Shown in pieces: positions 58,620 to 63,565 of a DNA stretch of 63,565 nt (its first letter is position 1; every line of letters starts with the position of its first letter). The position numbers were made by a program, and so were the translations under genes. This DNA is from an uncultured Acetatifactor sp. GTDB taxonomy: Bacteria > Bacillota > Clostridia > Lachnospirales > Lachnospiraceae. A model generated the notes under the pieces. The model was not told the DNA's origin and did no database searches. It was given only the letters and a program-made list of their open reading frames with translations. Where the stretch lies: the NCBI GenBank assembly GCA_910584375.1, contig CAJUAH010000026.1, positions 1 through 63,565 of the forward strand, in the 5' to 3' direction.

Positions 58620-58666
58620 ATACATACCGTCAGACATGGAACGAACGGCGGGACAGGTAAAAAACC

Positions 58667-58680
58667 TGTAAACACTTACA
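58667..58680. promoter_or_regulatory. LacI-type operator in the leader of the transporter operon
   Basis: TGTAAACACTTACA matches the TGTAA-N4-TTACA operators at 28645 and 28758. It lies about 48 bases after the -10 box and 24 before the ATG, where a bound repressor would block elongation or initiation. Confidence 0.65.
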
Positions 58681-58704
58681 TTTTTAGGAGGAGGATATAT
58701 TACT

Positions 58705-60336
58705 ATGAAAAAAGCAAGTAAGTTTGTCGCGTCCCTTCTGGCAGGGAGCATGGTTTTATCCATGGCGGCCTGCGGAAACGACAGCGGAAACACTGACCAG
58801 CAGAGCAGCACCCCTCAGCAGTCTACTACTGAGTCCACGCCTGCGGCCGGAAACGACGAGTCTACTCCCGCTGAGAGCAGCCAGCCCGAGCAGGAGCCCG
58901 CAGCCGAGGTTGCCAAGCCCGATAAGATCAAGATCATGATCGACGGTACCGTACCTACCCAGGAGAACTACGGCGATGATTTCTGGGCAAAGTACACCGA
59001 GTTGACCGGTGTTGAAGTAGAGATTATCCAGCCGGATCATGACGCGTATTATGATGTGGTAGGCCAGACTTTCGCTGGCAGGGATTGGCCGGATGTTATC
59101 ATCCTGTCTTCTACTTATTACACCGGTTACGCATCTGAGGGCGCTCTGTGGGATATGACGGACGCATATGCCAATTCCGACCTGAAGGCTCGCCATGACG
59201 CCAAGGCCGGCAGCGACACCGTTGTAGATAGCTTGAGAATCAACGGTTCCCTGTACGGTATGCCCGCAACTCACGGCAATGGCTGCGTTACCTATGTAAA
59301 ACAGGCATGGCTGGACAACTGCGGTATTACTTCCGTTCCCACCAACTATGAAGAGTATGTGGCTATGCTGGATGCGTTCACCAACGGCGATCCCGATGGC
59401 GACGGCACCAACGGCAACACCTTTGCGGTAGCTGCTGCAGGCTTTGTAGGCAACGAGGCTCCTTATACCAATTATCTGGCTGAGTTCTATCAGGATGCAT
59501 ATCCTTCCTTTATGCAGGATGCCAGCGGCAACTGGATTGACGGTTTTGAGACTGATGCCATGAAGGCTGCTATGGGAAGACTGGCTGACGCTTACGCCAA
59601 CGGCTATATCGATCCCACCACTCTGACCAACGGTACCGGCGACTGCCGTAACAAGTTCTACAGTGACGAGTTCGGTGTGTTCACCTATTGGGCAGGCACA
59701 TGGGCCAACAACTTAAAGACCAATCTGGAAGCCAACGGGCTGTCCGGCGATCTGGTTGCCCTGCCTCCTATCGCGGAAGTTGGCGCTTATGTAGACCGTA
59801 TCACTCCCGCATGGTGCATCACTTCTACATGTGAGAATCCTGAAGGCGTGTTCAAGTATTTCATCGAGGCTATGCAGGATGGCGGCGATGTGCAGTTCCT
59901 GTTTACCTATGGTGTAGAGGGCAAGCACTGGTCTACCGCTGCTGAGACTCTGTGGGCTGACACTGAGAAAGCCAAGACCTATGAGGAGGGTCAGTTCCAC
60001 TTCCTGCCCAACGCTGAGAAACCTGAGACCGCTTATACCAAGGCTCACATTGATCCCATGCTGGCTCTGGTGGATTTGGAGGCACCCGAGAACAGCGTGA
60101 CCGAGACTGCCATGGCTGCACAGGAGCTGTTCAATGCCAACTGTAAGCCCGCGTTCATCGTACCTTCTACCGATGAGATGAGCATGTACAACGGTGATCT
60201 TACCACTCTGAAGAATGAGCTGATCGCTAAGGTTACCATGGGCGAGATGACCATCGACGAAGCTTATGCCAAGTATGAGGCTGACGGCGGCGCAGAATGG
60301 TCCAAGACCATTGTTGACTCCCTGAACGCTCAGTAA
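58705..60336 (+). CDS. Oligosaccharide-binding lipoprotein, LplA/YtcQ-type
   Basis: Extracellular sugar-binding protein of an ABC importer. AGGAGGAGG precedes the ATG. The lipobox is SMAACG (Cys about residue 22), followed by a Ser/Thr/Gln/Pro-rich linker of about 45 residues and a family-1 binding domain up to residue 543. Codon choice is strongly biased, as in highly expressed genes. The two following permeases are of the LplB/LplC (YteP/YtcP) class, used for rhamnogalacturonan and oligogalacturonide uptake. The local LacI-type operator ties it to the hexuronate genes. Confidence 0.9.
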   Translation: MKKASKFVASLLAGSMVLSMAACGNDSGNTDQQSSTPQQSTTESTPAAGNDESTPAESSQPEQEPAAEVAKPDKIKIMIDGTVPTQENYGDDFWAKYTELTGVEVEIIQPDHDAYYDVVGQTFAGRDWPDVIILSSTYYTGYASEGALWDMTDAYANSDLKARHDAKAGSDTVVDSLRINGSLYGMPATHGNGCVTYVKQAWLDNCGITSVPTNYEEYVAMLDAFTNGDPDGDGTNGNTFAVAAAGFVGNEAPYTNYLAEFYQDAYPSFMQDASGNWIDGFETDAMKAAMGRLADAYANGYIDPTTLTNGTGDCRNKFYSDEFGVFTYWAGTWANNLKTNLEANGLSGDLVALPPIAEVGAYVDRITPAWCITSTCENPEGVFKYFIEAMQDGGDVQFLFTYGVEGKHWSTAAETLWADTEKAKTYEEGQFHFLPNAEKPETAYTKAHIDPMLALVDLEAPENSVTETAMAAQELFNANCKPAFIVPSTDEMSMYNGDLTTLKNELIAKVTMGEMTIDEAYAKYEADGGAEWSKTIVDSLNAQ

Positions 60337-60450
60337 TATTGAACTGATCGAGGTTAGCAAGAATAGAATTTGTGGAGCTGTGGAGTAATCCACGGCTCCG
60401 TATATTCATGAATGTATGGGCGATTATTATTTAGAAGAGGAAGAGCAGAT

Positions 60451-61413
60451 ATGAAAAAGACGAAAACTGTGGTGCCGAAGCAGAAGATCAGCGGCGCGAA
60501 GCTCCGGGCCAAGATTTATAAGTACAGGGGATTTTATCTGATGTTTCTGCCTGTGCTTATTTTTGCTTTAATATTTAGCTATCTGCCTATGTTTGGTATA
60601 GTCCTTGGTTTTACCAACTATAACGGCATCAAGGATCCGACCTTTGTCGGGCTTAAGAACTTTGAGAGAATGTTTAAAATGGCCAATTTCTGGTCAGCTT
60701 TCACCAACACGATCGTAATCAGTCTGGTAAAGCTCATATTGACGACTCTGTTTGCCGTGATAGTGTCTCTGTTCCTGAACGAGATTGTGAACTTGCATTT
60801 TAAAAAGGTAGTGCAGACGATCATCTATCTGCCCCACTTTATGTCGTGGGTGGTTACGGCATCTATTTTCTCCCTGATCCTGGCTCCCACAAACCATGGT
60901 CTGGTGAACACTTTCCTAGTGAACATCGGTGTGTTGGATGCCAACAATATGATTTATTTCCTGGGATCGGAGAAATGGTGGCGATTTTCGTATTACATAA
61001 TTAACATTTGGAAAGAAACCGGTTGGCAGACCGTTATTTTCATGGCGACACTGGCCGGTATCAATACAGAGCTATATGAGGCGGCGGCGATCGATGGAGC
61101 GGGCCGGTGGAATAAGATGCGTTACATCACTTTCCCCGCGCTGGCCAACACCATCCTCACCGTGTTCATCCTGAACCTGGCAAAGGTTATGAACCTGTTT
61201 GAGTCCGCGTTCGTATTGCAGAATGATGCGGTGCTGGGCACGGCGAACGTGTTGGAGACCTATATCTATTATCAGACCTTCAACAGCGGCGCTATCCCGA
61301 ATTACGGTTATACCACAGCCATCGGTTTGTTTAAGTCGTTAGTGGGCTGCGTGCTTGTGCTTGTCTGCAATCAGTGGAGCAAGAAGGTGCGCGAAGGCCG
61401 CGGAATCGTGTAG
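60451..61413 (+). CDS. ABC sugar permease, LplB/YteP-type
   Basis: First membrane subunit of the importer. The 320 residues have six membrane helices (first about 28-50) and the EAA loop with YEAAAIDGAGRWNKMRYITFPAL (about 208-230), which contacts the ATPase. The ATG at 60451 follows GAAGAGGAAGAG. It lies 114 bases after the binding-protein gene. No ATPase is encoded here, so a shared MsmX-like ATPase is expected. Confidence 0.92.
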   Translation: MKKTKTVVPKQKISGAKLRAKIYKYRGFYLMFLPVLIFALIFSYLPMFGIVLGFTNYNGIKDPTFVGLKNFERMFKMANFWSAFTNTIVISLVKLILTTLFAVIVSLFLNEIVNLHFKKVVQTIIYLPHFMSWVVTASIFSLILAPTNHGLVNTFLVNIGVLDANNMIYFLGSEKWWRFSYYIINIWKETGWQTVIFMATLAGINTELYEAAAIDGAGRWNKMRYITFPALANTILTVFILNLAKVMNLFESAFVLQNDAVLGTANVLETYIYYQTFNSGAIPNYGYTTAIGLFKSLVGCVLVLVCNQWSKKVREGRGIV

Positions 61414-61429
61414 GGAGGTGGAGACGGAT

Positions 61430-62272
61430 ATGAAAACAAAGAAGAAATTTCCGGTTTTCCGGATCGTCAATGGCCTGATATTTATTATTTTGGCGTTGAT
61501 TATCATCATTCCTATGTGGAAGATTCTGGTGGACTCATTTGATTTAAAGACCGCTTACGGTATGAAAATGTGGCCTGAGAAATTCGGTCTGGCCGGTTAT
61601 GTTTCTGTGTTCAGGAACCCTACCCTGTTCCGACCTCTGGTGATCTCCTTTATCACCACAATCCTGGGTACGATCCTGGCGCTGACACTGTCTACGCTGG
61701 GGGCTTATGTGTTAATCCAGTGGGAGATGCCCGGCAGAACGTTTTTTGCTAACTTCCTGTTGTTCACAATGATATTCAACGGTGGTATGATTCCTACATA
61801 CCTGGTGCTGAGTTCGTTGCATTTGACCAATACTTTGCTGGTAGTTATTCTGTTTCCGGCTTTGAACGTGTACAATCTGGTGCTGATGAGGAACTTCTTT
61901 GAGGGTATTCCCCAGAGTTTGTTCGAGTCGGCTACGCTGGACGGCTGTTCCCCGATGCAGACCTTTATTCGCATCGTACTGCCCATGTCCAAAGCGGCGC
62001 TGGCTTCCATCGGCCTGATGTACGCCGTGACTTACTGGAACGATTATACCCACTACAAACTGTATATCACAGATTCCAAGTGGTACAATTTCCAGATGAA
62101 ACTGCGCAGCGTTATTATGGGCAGCGATCTGCCTCAGTCAACCGGCGGCGCTACCGAGAATACCGTTAAGAACGCGGCTATCATCGTGGTTATCATTCCC
62201 TTTATGATCCTGTATCCTTTCTTGCAGAAATATTTTGTAAAGGGCGTGAATATCGGAGCTGTAAAAGAGTAA
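61430..62272 (+). CDS. ABC sugar permease, LplC/YtcP-type
   Basis: Second membrane subunit, 280 residues with six helices and the EAA loop FESATLDGCSPMQTFIRIVLPM (about 165-186). GGGAGG precedes the ATG at 61430, 16 bases after the first permease. The two should form a heterodimer with an ATPase from elsewhere. A terminator follows. Confidence 0.92.
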   Translation: MKTKKKFPVFRIVNGLIFIILALIIIIPMWKILVDSFDLKTAYGMKMWPEKFGLAGYVSVFRNPTLFRPLVISFITTILGTILALTLSTLGAYVLIQWEMPGRTFFANFLLFTMIFNGGMIPTYLVLSSLHLTNTLLVVILFPALNVYNLVLMRNFFEGIPQSLFESATLDGCSPMQTFIRIVLPMSKAALASIGLMYAVTYWNDYTHYKLYITDSKWYNFQMKLRSVIMGSDLPQSTGGATENTVKNAAIIVVIIPFMILYPFLQKYFVKGVNIGAVKE

Positions 62273-62298
62273 GGGCGGTATCGCATATACCGGATGTA

Positions 62299-62350
62299 TG
62301 GCAAGGGAAACTTCGGTTTCCCTTGTTTGCCGCATATGCCGTTTTTTTTG
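62299..62350 (+). terminator. Terminator after the permease genes
   Basis: CAAGGGAAACTTCGGTTTCC...TTG forms a stable inner hairpin, and an outer stem pairs GGCGGTAT-like sequence upstream with GCATATGCCG, followed by TTTTTTTT. Part of the transcript may read through to the acetylesterase gene. Confidence 0.7.
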
Positions 62351-62377
62351 TTTAGGCCGGGCAGTGGGAGGAGTATT

Positions 62378-63061
62378 ATGAATACGATTTTTTGGGCAGG
62401 AGATTCTACCGTACAGACAAATGATTATTCGACCTATCCGCAGACCGGGATCGGTCAGGTCTTTTCCTTATTTATAAATAAGGACTATCGTGTGGAGAAC
62501 CACGGTAAGAACGGACGCAGTACCAAAAGCTTTATAGACGAGGGAAGACTGCGGGAGATAGAGGAACGGATCGGAGAGAGGGACTTCCTCTTTATACAAT
62601 TTGGGCATAATGATGAGAAGTCGGAGGATCCGTCCAGATACACGGAACCCTTTTCGGGATTTGTGCGCAATTTGGAGCGTTTTATTCAGGTGGCCAGAGA
62701 GCGCGGGGCCTACGTGGTGCTGATCACTCCGCTGGAACGGAGAAGGTTTGACGGCGACGGTATACTGGAGCCCAGTCTGCATGAGGATTATGTGACAGCC
62801 ATGAAACAGACGGCCGAGAAGAGCGGTGTGCCGCTGATCGACCTGTGTGGCATGAGCCGTGAGGCTCTGGAGCAGGCAGGAGAACAGGAGAGCAGAAAAT
62901 GGTATATGTTTTTCCCGGAGGGAGCCTACAGAGAACATCCTCAGGAGTCTAGGGACAATACTCATCTGCGCTACGAAGGGGCCGTGTTGTACGGTAGCCT
63001 GATCGCTCGGGGGCTCCGGGAGCTGGGCGGTGTTTACGGGGAGATGCTGGCGGATTTTTGA
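62378..63061 (+). CDS. Rhamnogalacturonan-acetylesterase-like SGNH hydrolase, cytoplasmic
   Basis: SGNH/GDSL esterase of 227 residues. Block I reads WAGDSTVQT with the nucleophile Ser about residue 8, block III GHNDEKS (about 76-80), and block V DNTHLRYEGA with the catalytic Asp-x-x-His. This layout matches the RhgT/YesT rhamnogalacturonan acetylesterases. The ATG at 62378 follows GGGAGGAG; the longer frame upstream reads through a terminator. There is no signal peptide, so it should deacetylate imported oligosaccharides. Confidence 0.85.
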   Translation: MNTIFWAGDSTVQTNDYSTYPQTGIGQVFSLFINKDYRVENHGKNGRSTKSFIDEGRLREIEERIGERDFLFIQFGHNDEKSEDPSRYTEPFSGFVRNLERFIQVARERGAYVVLITPLERRRFDGDGILEPSLHEDYVTAMKQTAEKSGVPLIDLCGMSREALEQAGEQESRKWYMFFPEGAYREHPQESRDNTHLRYEGAVLYGSLIARGLRELGGVYGEMLADF

Positions 63062-63108
63062 TATCGATCTTTTTTGTGCATTTCTTGTAAATTTCTTAAA
63101 AAAAGCAG

Positions 63109-63137
63109 TTGACAGTGGCGGGCTTTTTTGCTATTAT
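63109..63137 (+). promoter_or_regulatory. Promoter of the tRNA genes
   Basis: Consensus TTGACA (63109-63114) and TATTAT (63132-63137), 17 bases apart, 54 bases before the first tRNA. Confidence 0.8.
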
Positions 63138-63190
63138 ATTTCTTGCCGTTGAGAAAACGGAGCGAAAAGAATGGCTCGCTATAAACTATT

Positions 63191-63276
63191 GGAGAGATAT
63201 CGAAGTGGTCATAACGAGGCGGTCTTGAAAACCGTTTGTCCGCAAGGGCGCGTGGGTTCGAATCCCACTCTCTCCG
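63191..63276 (+). tRNA. tRNA-Ser (TGA)
   Basis: A long-variable-arm tRNA: acceptor GGAGAGA pairs with TCTCTCC, the anticodon loop CTTGAAA gives anticodon TGA, a variable arm of the serine class follows, and the T arm reads GGGTTCGAATCCC. No CCA is encoded. Confidence 0.94.
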
Positions 63277-63337
63277 CTGAGAGATAAGGGATTGTCTCTA
63301 CGATTAACAGAATAATGAAGAATGAATCAACTTATCT

Positions 63338-63426
63338 GGAGAAGTACCCAAGAGGTTGAAGGGACACCCCTGGAAAGGGTGCAGGTCGTTAATAGCGGCG
63401 CGAGGGTTCAAATCCCTCCTTCTCCG
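63338..63426 (+). tRNA. tRNA-Ser (GGA)
   Basis: Acceptor GGAGAAG pairs with CTTCTCC, the anticodon loop CTGGAAA gives anticodon GGA, a long variable arm is present and the T arm reads GGGTTCAAATCCC. No CCA is encoded. It probably shares the promoter of the first tRNA. Confidence 0.94.
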
Positions 63427-63565
63427 TTTGAAGGTAACACTTCAATGATCTTTGACAAATAAACAGCAATGCAACCCTGAAAATTCTTTAAGAAGTGGAA
63501 AAAACCACGAAAAAGTCTATTTCAGAGAACAAAACCTAAAAGACAGTAATGCCAGATAGCAAGAC
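63427..63565 (+). other. Possible leader of an rRNA operon
   Basis: AT-rich, gene-free sequence after the second tRNA. Phrases such as ATGATCTTTGACAAATAA and CAACCCTGAAAATTC resemble leaders and spacers of Firmicutes rRNA operons. The window ends before any 16S sequence, so this is a guess. Confidence 0.3.

Noticed and set aside
63427..63480. TTGACA at 63452 as a promoter
   Set aside because: No -10 box lies at a suitable distance.

Overview
The window looks like chromosomal DNA of a gut Lachnospiraceae (Bacillota, Clostridia). The evidence is a ptb-buk butyrate-forming pair, Gram-positive lipoproteins, strong AGGAGG ribosome binding sites, an RF2 gene with programmed frameshift, and the family content overall. 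The GC-rich genes contrast with one AT-rich patch at 8.0-9.6 kb.

Region 1 (1 to about 11,690) is the right-hand part of an integrated mobile element. A leftward Tad/CpaF-like secretion or pilus module (TadB-like, CpaF ATPase, CpaE-like ATPase, SAF/CpaB protein, A24 peptidase, large tryptophan-rich secreted protein, two pseudopilin-like proteins) is followed by three AT-rich cargo genes, then a Tn916-type excisionase and tyrosine integrase. The element ends just before the start codon of a low-molecular-weight phosphatase gene.

Region 2 (11.7-23.5 kb) holds that phosphatase, a cytoplasmic PAS chemoreceptor behind a structured leader, a TetR repressor divergent from an MMPL/RND transporter with a GLUG-repeat surface protein, a HAD hydrolase, and ptb-buk with a possible 48-codon ORF between them.

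Region 3 (23.5-38.5 kb) and region 6 (58.2-63.1 kb) form a pectin/galacturonate system: uxaC, uxaB, uxaA, a LacI repressor, an AraC regulator, an orphan sugar-binding lipoprotein, a GH28 polygalacturonase, a pectinesterase, a TIM-barrel isomerase, a possible GH88/105 remnant, a binding protein with two LplB/LplC-type permeases, and a rhamnogalacturonan-acetylesterase-like SGNH hydrolase. The hydrolases have no signal peptide, so oligosaccharides are probably imported and cut inside the cell. A shared operator, TGTAA-N4-TTACA, sits in the divergent lacI-uxaC / uxaBA promoter region and again before the transporter operon 30 kb away, which suggests one LacI regulon. Between uxaA and a SUKH-like gene lies a large, GC-rich, repeat-built palindromic element.

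Region 4 (38.5-49.9 kb) is mostly housekeeping: an HD-GYP protein, secA, prfB, two membrane proteins, tex, a membrane chemoreceptor, and ribU under an FMN riboswitch with its own terminator.

Region 5 (50-58.1 kb) holds mscL and the t6A cluster (tsaE, tsaB, rimI, tsaD) with rnz, ispD, several small proteins and a serine hydrolase. The window ends with two tRNA-Ser genes and what may be the leader of an rRNA operon.
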